A stretch of DNA of 64,000 bases from Rhynchopus sp. YZ270_cl-10. Taxonomy: Eukaryota; Euglenozoa; Diplonemea; Diplonemida; Diplonemidae. The translations under genes and the position numbers were made by a program. The DNA is taken from contig OZ037921.1 of the NCBI GenBank assembly GCA_964035575.1, forward strand, positions 578,501 to 642,500. Direction: 5' to 3'. Positions 20,444 through 30,357 of this stretch are shown one piece after another. The notes under the pieces were generated by a model that worked only from the letters and a program-made list of their open reading frames with translations, was not told where the DNA came from and did no database searches. The stretch's first letter is position 1. Each line of letters opens with the position of its first letter.

Positions 20444-21652
20444 GGGGGGGGGGGGGGGGGGGGGGGTAGGTGGGGGCAAAACCCCTATTTTTTTGAGGCA
20501 TTTCGATTTTTTTGGATTTACGTGCAAAGTACCCGCAAACCACCGAAAATTTCGGGTCAGAGATGGTTTTGGGGTGTGGTTTGGGGGTGTTCTATAGGTG
20601 AGACACCCCAGAGATACAAAAAAATGGAAAAAAATAGCAAAAATAGACCATTTTGGCCGTTTGGGCCATTTTGGTCAAAATGGCCATTTTTGACCAATAT
20701 TTCAAAAAAAAAAGCAAAAATTTGGCATCATTAGGCCTGTCTGGGCACAAATATGCCCCAAAAATGTCCCGCGAGTCCATTCCGACCTGTTTTGAACACA
20801 TTTATCGCCTTTTTTGGTGTTTTTTTGGTGTTTTGAGGTCAAAAAAGATCCCCTGACTATCCCCTGGCAGCCCTGGGCCGCGACTTGCGCCCTGCTTTTG
20901 GACCCCCTCTGGGCCAAAAAATGGGTGAAAACCCTCGAAAAAGCACTCCGGGGACCCAGATAGTTCCATATATCCACCAGAAACCCACCCAAACACCTCA
21001 AAAACATGCCAGAAAAATATTTTCAAAAACACACTTTTTTCAAAAAGTTCATCTGGGCAGGTTCCATAATGACTTATTTGAAAAAGTGTGTTTTTGAAAA
21101 TGTTTTTCTGACATGTTTTTGAGGTGTTTTTGAGGGTGTGCGGTGGAAATTTGGAACTATCTGGGCTCCCAGAGTGCTTTTTCGGAGGTTTTCGCCCATT
21201 TTTTGGCCCAGAGTGGGTCTAAAAGCAGGGCGCAAGTCGCGGCCCAGGGCTGCCAGGGGATAGTCAGGGGATCTTTTTTGACCTCAAAACACCAAAAAAA
21301 CACCAAAACAAGTGCCTAAAGTGTCCAAAACAGGTCGGAATGGACTCACAGGACATTTTTGGGGTAGTTTCGTGCCCAAGCAGCTGTCATGATGTCGAAA
21401 TTTTGCTGTTTTTTTGATTTTTTTCTCAAAAAATGGCCATTTTACCCAACATGGCCAAAACCGTCAAAAGCCACTTTTTCACTATTTTTTTTGCATTTTT
21501 TCATATTCTGAGGTGCCCTAATCATGGATTTTCGGGTCTCAGGGTGTTTCTGACCCATTTCTGGGGGGTATGAGGGGTGTTGACAGGTTTTTTGCTCACA
21601 AAACCACTTTTTCCAAAAATGCCTCACCCGTCCTGAAGGTTTTGCCCCCCCC
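20444..21652. mobile_element. G-tract-capped fold-back element, about 1.2 kb
   Basis: The two halves are long imperfect inverted copies centred near 21060. Arms run from about 20545-21046 and 21072-21590 and share CCCCTGACTATCCCCTGGCA, GCCCAGATAGTTCC-type and AAAACACACTTTTT blocks. The outer ends pair GGGGGCAAAACC with GGTTTTGCCCCC, and a 23-nt G tract sits at the left end and C8 at the right. It would fold into one giant hairpin if transcribed. No coding capacity. Confidence 0.75.
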
Positions 21653-22554
21653 TAGGCATACGTGCCCGCCGAGTCGTTTTTGGGCGAGTTGTCGGAACTT
21701 TACGATTTCACCTAACAACTCGCCCAAAACTCGGACAACTCGGCCACAACTCGCCCATTTTTACAGGCAAAAACATACAGGGATGGGAGGTGACGTTGTA
21801 AGGTTACACACATGTAACGTTGGTACAACACATAATCTCAAGAAAAACAACCAGGGCTAAGGCCAAACGCCACTCATTACATGCACCTTGTCATATGACT
21901 AGTCATAGGTGGTAACTAGGTCGTGGTGGTCCATGGGCCACCGTGCACACTCACGGTTTTTGGTAATTGCTGGGGGGAATGGGATATACTCCGTACATGG
22001 CTACCCACACAGAACACACGGTTCCCCAGACATCTGTCAGGCAATCACTGATTCACTTCACACAGGTCGGGCAGGCGCTGCCTGCCCATCCTCTTTTCCT
22101 GCCTGCTATCGATTCCAGGTTCACAACGTTCACACGTTTAGTCAAAATGCTTTGGGCGACGACTTCCTTTGGGATACACAAAACCACACAAAGCGCACAT
22201 TCACAGACCAGCTGTGAAGCGTGGGATGCACAAGATAAAACGTGATGTGGTGTACCTGTGTACCTGTGTACCTGTGTACCTGTGTACCTGTGTACCTGTG
22301 TACCTGTGTACCTGTGTACCTGTGTACCTGTGTACCTGTGTACCTGTGTACCTGTGTACCTGTGTACCTGTGTACCTGTGTACCTGTGTACCTGTGTACC
22401 TGTGTACCTGTGTACCTGTGTACCTGTGTACCTGTGTTTTTGTAGCCATAAAAAATCCCAAAAAAAAACAACTCGCCCAAAAAAAATGGGCGAGTTGTTG
22501 GCCGAATTTGGGCGAGTTGCCGAGTTGTTTTAACTCGCCGGGCACCTATGCCTA

Positions 22555-22588
<34 letters not shown>
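21645..22588. mobile_element. G-tract-capped TIR element with octamer array
   Basis: The left end CCCCCCCCTAGGCATACGTG pairs with the right end CACCTATGCCTAGGGGGG; the G tract at the right reaches 34 nt. Subterminal zones are tiled with AACTCGCCC and GGGCGAGTT. It shares C8 with the end of the neighbouring fold-back element. It encloses a (TGTACCTG)n array. The 21780-22240 middle has no recognised content. Confidence 0.7.
22251..22434 (+). repeat. (TGTACCTG)23 octamer array
   Basis: About 23 perfect copies of an 8-bp unit. All frames stay open because the unit has no stop and repeats every 8 aa. Related short arrays of the reverse complement occur at 62193-62223 inside another TIR element. 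Confidence 0.95.
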
Positions 22589-22590
<2 letters not shown>

Positions 22591-23147
22591 TATTGAAGGG
22601 CCTTCGTAGGTTTATGAGATACCTATTATCTACGTAGTGAGGGGAGAACAAAAAAAAAACTTGAAAAGATAAAATGAGCCTCCCCGTCACATACATCCTT
22701 TTTCTTCGATATCGCTTGGGTTTTCGCTCAATTTCAATCCCACGAGTTTTTATTTTTACTTTTATTTTCGATACTCAGTTCGGTAGTGTAACTGCCATGC
22801 ACAGTCTTTTTTTTCACTATTCACAAAATTCCCCTCCATTTCTTTTCCCCCTCTTTTTTTATCGTTTGTAGGCTTGCTGAATGGGAGAGTTCACCTTTTC
22901 AAGTATACGAGATACGCAACGGGTTACTTTTTTTTCATATACACAGATACTACCTTGTATTCTCTTTTAAAATCTTCTCCCTCTCCTATCGCCCTTTCCC
23001 TCACTTTTTCCCCACTTTTCTACTCTCCCTCTCCCCACTTTTGCTTTTGTTTTTTTTTTAAATTTCCTCCCTTTTTTTTTTGAATTTTTCACCCCCTATT
23101 AGTTGAAACTAGATGCCTATCTGTTTCTTTCACTTTTTTCCTCCTTA
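22589..23147. other. 3' flank of phosphatase gene
   Basis: T- and C-rich on the plus strand, so A/G-rich in the minus-strand transcript. No gene; a weak TTAGTGTAG-like motif is at 22765-22810. Confidence 0.6.
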
Positions 23148-24044
23148 CTATTTCTTTGCCTTTTTCTTTGCAGGGGACTTGGTCTGCTTCGGGGCTTCCT
23201 CCGTGGATGCGTCGTTCTCTTGTTCCTCAGTTTCATCGTCGTCCTCTGATTCATCCGCCTTTCTCTTTGTGCCTTGCTTCTTGTCACGGTTCACTCCTAC
23301 CACCTTTTTCGCGTTTTTCTTGCCTGCTGTTAGGTAGTAGACTTCGCCGACGTCTTTGATCTTTTGTTTTTCGAGCTGTTTGCAGGCAGGGATGAATTTT
23401 GTGACAGGTTCGCCAGATTCGCAAAGTTCTAAGATCACCTCCTTCAGCGACCTCAGGGTGTGTGCAGTGTCCCGCTCCCCCTCGTAGTCCTCCACAATAA
23501 TCGCGTTTTTGCAGTTCATCCGCACACAGTCCGGGGTGTTTTCAATGATCAGCACCTTCTCCATGTCACGGCCAAGCTTGGTAAGGTCCTTCGTGTAGTC
23601 GTTCGCGTCAAACCAGTTTTTGTTTCTGGAGATAAGATGCTTGATCACACCGGCAGCGTCCTTGCCCCAGACGTTCTTCTCCAGCTCAGAGACGATGTGC
23701 TTTGCGTATGGACGCACCCCTGCGGTCCAGACTGCAATCTCGCAAACCTCCTCCAACCCTTTGAGCAGTTCCGATGTGTGCGGGCGGAGCACCAGGGTCT
23801 TCTCGCGCGCATACACCAAGGTCTCGTCCAGGTCAAACACAACGAGGATCTTCGCGTTCGCCTCGTCGTCGCTGTCGAGGCGGGGGATGAGCGTAGAAGC
23901 GCCTCTGCTGAGCATGGTGGGCATGCGCTTCATCATCGCCTGGTCTGCGCGTGTCGGTCGCTTTGTGTATGTGTCAACAAAAGACTCTCCACGAAGCATG
24001 TCCCCAGTCAGGGTCTCCTCACTCTCCAATGTGTCTTTTCCCAT
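23148..24044 (-). CDS. FCP1/SCP-type (NIF/HAD) phosphatase, 298 aa
   Basis: A HAD-superfamily protein phosphatase of the FCP1/small CTD phosphatase group, which removes phosphate from serine in targets such as the RNA polymerase II tail. The catalytic motif VVFDLDETLV places the nucleophile at Asp71 and the acid/base at Asp73. It is followed by the WTAG motif near residue 105 and the TKDLTKLGRD block near 160. The position normally reading IIDNSP reads IIENTP here, so one acidic ligand is Glu rather than Asp. The last 45 residues are Asp/Glu- then Lys-rich (SPAKKKAKK), likely a nuclear signal. The ATG at 24044 was chosen over an upstream Met because a pyrimidine tract and CACAG, a trans-splice acceptor, lie just 5' of it. 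Confidence 0.9.
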   Translation of the reverse strand: MGKDTLESEETLTGDMLRGESFVDTYTKRPTRADQAMMKRMPTMLSRGASTLIPRLDSDDEANAKILVVFDLDETLVYAREKTLVLRPHTSELLKGLEEVCEIAVWTAGVRPYAKHIVSELEKNVWGKDAAGVIKHLISRNKNWFDANDYTKDLTKLGRDMEKVLIIENTPDCVRMNCKNAIIVEDYEGERDTAHTLRSLKEVILELCESGEPVTKFIPACKQLEKQKIKDVGEVYYLTAGKKNAKKVVGVNRDKKQGTKRKADESEDDDETEEQENDASTEEAPKQTKSPAKKKAKK

Positions 24045-24055
24045 TTTGTGTATTG

Positions 24056-24082
24056 CTGCTGTGGGGAGGAGGGGGGGGAGAT
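24056..24082 (-). promoter_or_regulatory. Probable spliced-leader acceptor of the phosphatase gene
   Basis: On the minus strand CTCCCCCCCCTCCTCCCC runs into CACAG (G at 24059) and a second CAG, 12-15 nt before the ATG. This is the best acceptor in the window. An AG-GTAACG farther upstream (about 24245) leaves open a cis intron in the 5' region instead. Confidence 0.6.
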
Positions 24083-24376
24083 GGATGGGAACAGCTGCAA
24101 AGTGGTTTTTGAAATGCAAAGCCCGACAGCGTGCCTTTTGATGTATGGCCAGTGCAGCGTTGGGGTGGGACCTAAAAAAAACCTGACCAAACCTATCTCA
24201 CCCGGGCCTAATTACCCTGGGCATCCAATGATTCCCGTTCGTTACCTGACGAGTGGAGGCGGGAGTAGGATGTAGTAGCGGTATCCACGAAACGAGAGCG
24301 AGGCGAGGAAAGGCTGCGTGGAGTTCACACGAGAAAAAAGCCGCTAATCCGGGAGAGAAAAAAAATGTGTGATATA

Positions 24377-24482
24377 CACGACGGTGAAGTATGGTACATT
24401 ACAAGTGAAGTTACTTGTAACGTTACATGCAACAAAAGTTACTTGTAACACCACATGTACCACCCGTTACTTCGCCGTCGTG
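24377..24482. mobile_element. 106-bp TIR mini-element with TA duplication
   Basis: The ends CACGACGGTGAAGTA and, inverted, CACGACGGCGAAGTA are flanked by TA on both sides (24375-24376, 24483-24484). The interior is made of TTACTTGTAAC palindromes. Its first bases resemble those of the element at 60048-62617 (CACGGCGG). The neighbouring 24083-24370 has no gene. Confidence 0.8.
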
Positions 24483-25332
24483 TAGTCGGGGAAGTAAGGC
24501 AATGGATGGGGGGGTGTTCCGCTATTGTTTGCGTCTGATTTGCCCTTTGTATAAAAGAATATTCGTGTCTGTCTGGTTTGTCTCAATGGGGGGGAAAAGG
24601 GAAACAGTCAGACACACATGTCTTTTTTTTGCTTTTTTTGTTTGCATTTGTGTTTTCTTCCTCGAGTGGGGTTTTCTGGAAAACATCATTTTTTTTTTTA
24701 GCAGGAGAAAAATACACAAAACAATAAATTGGTAACCCCCCCCCATTTCTCTTTCTGTATGGAAGCTGTGTCTCTGGTTATTGTTCACAGAGGGCCCCAA
24801 TTTGCTGTTTTACTTTTTTTTTGTTTTTATCACTCGGAAAAAGGAAAAAACAGAAGAGAGGAACAAAAAATAAATACAGATTTTTTTTTTCTCTCAGCTC
24901 CAGGAGAACTGGCAAATCACCTCCATGTGTGTGTCCTGCTTTTGCTTTAGGCTGTTGTTATCCTTTCGTCTTTAAAAAAAAACACTCAGCAACACACACC
25001 CATCCCCCCCAAAAAAAAAATTTTTGAACGTACTAACCGGATTTAAAAGGGGGTCTGAGGGGGGGGGCAAGGAAACCTATCCATTGGTGATGAGGTGAGT
25101 TGGGGGCGGGGGCGGGAAGAGCTCTCGAAAGAAAAAAAAAAAAAAAGGTTTATGAGATGAACCTAAGCCTCTCTGAGCTTAGCATCTTCAAAAAAAAAAA
25201 AAAACACATATACCACACTTAAATTGACAAAGAATAAGAAGAAAAAAACCCCCCTTTTTTTTGCACTTCAGATAGCATGTGAACGTGGGTCTCCTTTCTC
25301 GAAGGATTCCAGAAAAAGAAAAAGAAAAGTTT

Positions 25333-25370
25333 ATAAGATGACCCTAAGCCTCTCGTGCTTAGCCACCTTA
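25333..25370 (+). repeat. CTCTCGT-loop hairpin module
   Basis: A perfect copy: CTAAGC (25344-25349), loop CTCTCGT, GCTTAG (25357-25362), then CCACCTT. It is preceded by AAGTTTATAAGATGA. Confidence 0.85.
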
Positions 25371-25441
25371 TCATATTCGAGAAACAGAAAGGGACCTCAG
25401 TAGTGTGTGCATGTTGAAGAAAAGGCTGTTCGGATCATGTT

Positions 25442-25499
25442 GTGCCGTTACGCGACAATCCCCCACCTAAGAGAGGTGGGGTACTGTGCGTAACGGCAC
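25442..25499. repeat. Two-tier hairpin
   Basis: Outer stem GTGCCGTTACGC / GCGTAACGGCAC (12 bp, perfect) and inner stem CCCCACCT / AGGTGGGG with a short loop. It could be a tiny TIR element or a small structured RNA; nothing else identifies it. Confidence 0.75.
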
Positions 25500-25974
25500 T
25501 CCTTTCCCTTTTGTTGACAAATAACCTAAGGAAAATAAACCGACTGCCGTTTTTTTTTTATTCCGTTCTTCAACTTCAGTTCACTTTTTATTTTTGCTAA
25601 ATGCCGACATTGAGCGAACCTTTTGCATTTTTTTTTCTTCATTTTCTCTCGTTTGCTGCAGCAAGCGACCTTTTTCCCCCCACACGAACACACACCCCCT
25701 CCACACCCCCTTCAAAAAAAGAGGGGATACGGAAGGGGGGCAACATAACCTGAGCACACCGTTATGCCGAGACGGACTTTGATTTTTTTTTTTTTTTTTT
25801 TTTTTCCATATTTTTTTTACAGAGAGTATAAAGACGTCCCCGCCCCCGACAGTCCCCTATTAGTACAATTCATCACCTCGGGGCCGTCTCTTGCATTCAC
25901 ATAAAGGGTGATACCTGAGTCCTCAAGCGAGGGGGGAGGTAGGGGGGGGAGGAAAGGGGGGGCGGTGGCGGGGC

Positions 25975-26544
25975 TTAGTCGGTGTTGACGTTCCGCTCAG
26001 GAAGAATGAGGGGGTTCATCTGACTCATGTAGACAGTTGCCCAGCTCAGCCAGCAGCAGAACGCACAGGTGATCGCCAGGACGCGTCCCAAGGCTGTAAA
26101 GGTAGTGGGGGTGTAGGAATTGGAGCAAAAAGAGTAGTTGAAAGCATTTCAGTCAAGTGCAAAGGGTAGTATGAGTGGTCCGTACAGTAAGAGACCGGAG
26201 GCGGTTCACAACCGCGGAGAAAAAAAAGCGACCTTTTTATACCCCAGCCTTGGTGATGGGGGAAAGGAAATAATAAATGATTTTGCACGATAGTTACCGA
26301 GGGGCAATCATGGTTCAGTTTGCAAACGTGGGAGCGATTTGCCGTGTGGTATCAGACCCACAAACCCACAGCGGACAGTGTAGAGGGGGTGGGAGACAAA
26401 AATTGAAAGATGAGGGTGCAGTTAGGAGGGTTGTGTGTGGTGCATACCAGCATGTCTCTTGCCCGCCCAAAATTGTGCGGTGAAGAACCCGATCACCCCA
26501 AGGATCAAAAAGATAATAGTGCCGATCAAGAACGGGGCTCCCAT
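25975..26544 (-). CDS. V-type H+-ATPase subunit e, cis-spliced, 71 aa
   Basis: The small two-helix subunit of the membrane Vo sector of the proton pump. Exon 1 (26544-26448) encodes the first helix, MGAPFLIGTIIFLILGVIG, then FFTAQFWAGKRHA. Exon 2 (26093-25975) encodes the second helix with CCW and the family motif QMNPL before the stop. The 354-nt intron starts GTATGC and ends with a C-rich tract and TTTACAG; the junction falls after the first base of an Ala codon and keeps frame. Animal subunit e is about 81 aa with the same order: short N terminus, helix, Gly/Arg turn, helix with CC..W and a Q-NPL motif. AG dinucleotides 3-25 nt upstream of the ATG could accept a spliced leader. The gene is invisible without splicing, since each exon is short. 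Confidence 0.85.
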
Positions 26545-29500
26545 CTTGCTGTTGTGTATGCGCCTCTGTTGTGTAAGGTGGCACCCCCGTCGCGTTTTTT
26601 AATATTTGGACAAAAAAGAATCGCAAATAAAAGCAAATGAAGACAATGTTTGGGGGCTGACGAATTTTTTTTTTTTTTGAATACTTGGCTGTATATGAGT
26701 GTAGACATCCGAGGATGCACTTCACTACTATTTTTGATTGAGGCTTTCGCTGCCCGACTTAACTCGAGAACAGCAGAGGTGATGCGTGGAAAGTGAGAGA
26801 GGAAGAGAGAGAGAGAGGAAGGTAAAGCAATATGCCGCAAAGAGCAGAAAAGTGGTGGCCGTGCGCAACCATTTTCATTTTTTCCCCCCTTGTACACAAC
26901 GCCGTGAAGGGGACAACAGCCCATACATGACACACCACAATGTACACACCATTTTGCAGGAGCTAAAAGCGAGAAAAGTGGAGAACAATGGTTAGTTTTT
27001 TTTAAAAATATATTGCAACCGGATTTGGCCCAACGCCGCCCAACATCGCCAAACTCGGGTCAAAATCAGGTGGTATTGTATTGACTTTCCGCTTTACAAT
27101 GGGTAAAGATTGGACTTAAATCATCCGAAAACCTGGTTATATAGCATCCCTTCTACACGCCTCACAAAAGACCGCAACCCGAAGGAGTGATACTTAATTG
27201 AAGGATATGAGCACAACAGACTTCACGCCTCGTAGTGGATACGTATCCTCAGTCTGCCTTTTGCTGTAACAGTGTATGGGGAAGGGGGGAAATGTTTTTT
27301 AAAAATAAACTGTGGAGAAAAACAGACAAACTCACGAGGCGATGGTTCTCATGAGTTTGATAGAGTGGTTTGACATGGTTTGTTTGGTCGATGCATTACT
27401 ATGCAAAAGTCTCGCAAAGTAGATGCATCAGGATTTTCACTTCATTTTTTTGATAACCTATTTTGGTTTATTCAAAAATGACACCTACATTTGACCAGAA
27501 AATATACTTTAAAGGATTCACACGAAGGAAGCTATGACAGACGGCAGAGGTGAGTCTTAATCATGCTGGAAAACCCAGCCTGCTTCCAAAAAACACACAC
27601 ACGCTACACTGTAGGTAATCGTAAAGCGAGAACATACTACTTTCTATTCAAAGAAGAGAAAGCAAAGAAAAATGGAGAAGAAAATCGAAGCAAAACAGAA
27701 CGTGCACTATCCAATAAAAGTGAACCAGAGACATTTCCAGACGAGCATATCTGCTCTATACTTTTTTTTTTTTTTGGTTCCGTTCAGCCTATGTTGGTGT
27801 ACACTTTTATGATACTGCTTCAAAGTCCGCTTTGGCAGTCTTTCTCCAGGAAAAGCGTATGGAAAACAATACAAAAAGGGGTGTTAACAAAAGAGAGAGA
27901 AAGAGGGATAGAGAACAGTTGGCCATACGAATATAAACCTCTCATACTCAGTCCTCTAGATCGAAAAAGGCTATTTGGTCCAATAAAGGATAAAAAAAAA
28001 AGACGGGAGCCGGAAAAAAAAAAAAAGACGGGGAAAAAGTGATTTTTTTTTTATTTGAAAACTTGGTTGTATCAGTGTAGACACCCGAGGATGAACTCCA
28101 CTATTTATTTATATGTACGGTCACTATCTTTTGATTCGACCTCTTAGTAAGAAAACAGTTGTGTTTTTCAGCAAAAATAAAATAAAATAAAATAAAGGGA
28201 ATGCGACAAATGGGATGGCTGAAGGGGGGGGGGGAGTGATTCGCACTTCTTGCGTACTTTGTGCATCCCCCCCTCCATTCAACCACACCAACAAACGTAT
28301 CACAAAACACTACTACTACTCGGTTGTGGGAAGCTGGAAACAGACTGCAACGCGTTTAAGGGCTGCATGGCTTAGTCAGGTTAAAAAAAAAAACGAAAAA
28401 AACCTGAAGATGAATGTACCTTGGTGCACGCATTGAGGGGTTATGAAATATTGAAGTTAATAGAGGCGGGCATGAACGACTCAAACCGGAAAAAGGCGCG
28501 AAAAAAAAAAAAAAAAAAGAGAGCAAAGCGTGAGGGTTGAAGATGGCATGCCACCGTGTTGTCAAAACCCACGCTGCTGTCAAACTACACACATATTTCT
28601 TGGTATTTTTTGCGGTCCAACATCGTCTTCAAGGAAATGGAATATTTTTTCGACAAAAACGGATCCAAAAAAACCTCACGGTGAAAGCCAAAAAAATCCC
28701 ACCCCCCTGCCACAGAAAACGCACAGTACATATGACTAGGTAAGTCGAACTACCTTTCGGCGCCACTCTATCAGTCTATATGTGGTGTGTTGAAGGCAGG
28801 GTGTGGGTTATTCCTAAGCGGAAGGTTACCCAGAGGTGACGGTGGGTAAACAGCATACCAAAACCAAAATATTGCAGACATCTAACCTTTTAAAGAGAGA
28901 ACATTAATATGCACAGAACTCACGTACACACATCAAAAAGATGGGGCCATATTCTGCGCAAGAATTACCCCCTATTAGTTATCATCATAGTTATCAAACA
29001 CACAATCCAAAGGGGATGAGCTCTTGAAGACCACACGCCCTCTTCGGGCATAAGATGCGAAACAAAAGCCTCTCATATAGTAACCAATAGATAAATATTC
29101 TGTAGTGGTGTTCCCGAAAGGGCCCATATTGACATGTCCTTGACACAAGGTTTACAGGGGAAAATGACACACCCCCCCCTATATTGACATGTCCTTGACA
29201 TGTCGTTGACATGTCCCCGACAGCAGATCGGTAACACCATGTGATATTTTTATTACTGCAATACGCTCCCACTGACTACCTGGGCAGTGAAGAGGAACCC
29301 TCTTTGAGGCCAAAAAGAAAGGTTTGACACAATCGAAGCCTTGCATGCTAGTCTATTAACAAAATCGAAACAAAGAAAAGTTGAAAAGATGAATCTTGCT
29401 TACATCTTTGATGTGGAGAGGTGGGAGCGAGGTGGATGGGGGTGGAACAATGTAGCCTATTCGGAAAAAGAATGTCCCGCCAAGAACTTTCCCCCCGCCT

Positions 29501-30357
29501 CCTCAGAGGATGATGTACTTTCATCGCTAGCGGAAACACTGTGACCGTACGAAGACATCCCCCAAGGGAAGGCTTTCCCCACCCTCAGAATAAGGTGGAG
29601 AAAAGGCGTTCTTCGGAAAAAAAAGGGACAAAAAAAAAATGAATTTTGATACAACAGAGGTCCAAATTAGCCCAAAAAACCTCCTTATTTGGTGGGATTC
29701 CCACGCAAGAAATGTGACCACTGTGTAACCGCGACTCTATCTATATTTACATAGTGGGTATTTGACAGGATGTACCACCTATACTATACGACCACTGTGT
29801 GACCACTGTCGGGTTATTTGGACTACTGTAGTACACATATTTGGCTCCAAAAAAAAACTACACGTTGCTTCTAGAATGAGATGATGAAGAGAGAGATTAA
29901 AAAGGCAAAAACGAAGGGGCAAAAAAAAAAAAAAAAAACTCAAGGTTATTCTAGTGGGTATCGTTTCAACCCCCCTGTGGAAAGAAAGTTGAGCAGCATT
30001 TTTTTTTCTTTCCCCTACTTAAGCCCAGTATGGCTGTGCACGATTCCGTGGGCGTCGGACAGTTTGCAACGCACTTTGCGTTACTCAGACCAAAAAAAAA
30101 AAAAATTGAAAGAGTGGAAAATGTACAAAAAAAAAAAAACGCAAAACAAAACGAGCACTTTGTTGGAAAGCACGAAGACCGTGTCCCTCTCACCCCCTGA
30201 CACCTCTTTTCGTTTGACATAACATAGGCAAAAGGAGCGGGGTAGGGGGAGGAAATTCCGTTACAAAGGCACCGAGCAGGATTTCTGCGTGAACAATCCT
30301 GGGTGGTTGGTATAGCTTGGTGAGAGGAGATATCTAAATGAGGGGGTGTACCGCAGT
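26545..30357. other. 3.8-kb intergenic region
   Basis: No strong gene. Modules: 26679-26728 and 28057-28104 (TTAGTGTAG), 28214-28275 (CGCACTTCTTGCGTACTTTG), 28405-28440 (hairpin variant), 28943-28983, and a 66-bp block at 29258-29322 (CTCCCACTGACTACCTGGGC) repeated at 52318-52383. The word TTGACATGTC recurs at 29130-29215. ATGACAGACGGCAGAG followed by GTGAGT at 27533-27554 resembles a first exon, but no partner exon was found. Confidence 0.5.
29388..29544 (+). CDS. Possible 51-aa protein, unrecognised
   Basis: A short frame starting in an AAGATGAAT repeat motif. It reads VERWERGGWGWNN and ends SSEDDVLSSLAETL with a natural-looking acidic tail and GC-rich codons in its second half. It could be a small gene or a terminal exon. 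No family is recognised and there is no other support. Confidence 0.2.

Larger units (their letters stand above)
24483..25974. other. Intergenic, homopolymer-rich
   Basis: No gene. It holds CTCTCGT-family modules at 25147-25190 and 25333-25370, a hairpin at 25442-25499, and a T run at 25782-25805. Confidence 0.65.

Noticed and set aside
22142-22696. Long frames on both strands rich in VPVYLCTC or QVHRYTGT
   Set aside because: They are translations of an 8-bp tandem array that has no stop in any frame.
27533-27554. First-exon-like ATGACAGACGGCAGAG before GTGAGT
   Set aside because: No downstream coding exon on the plus strand could be found to join it.
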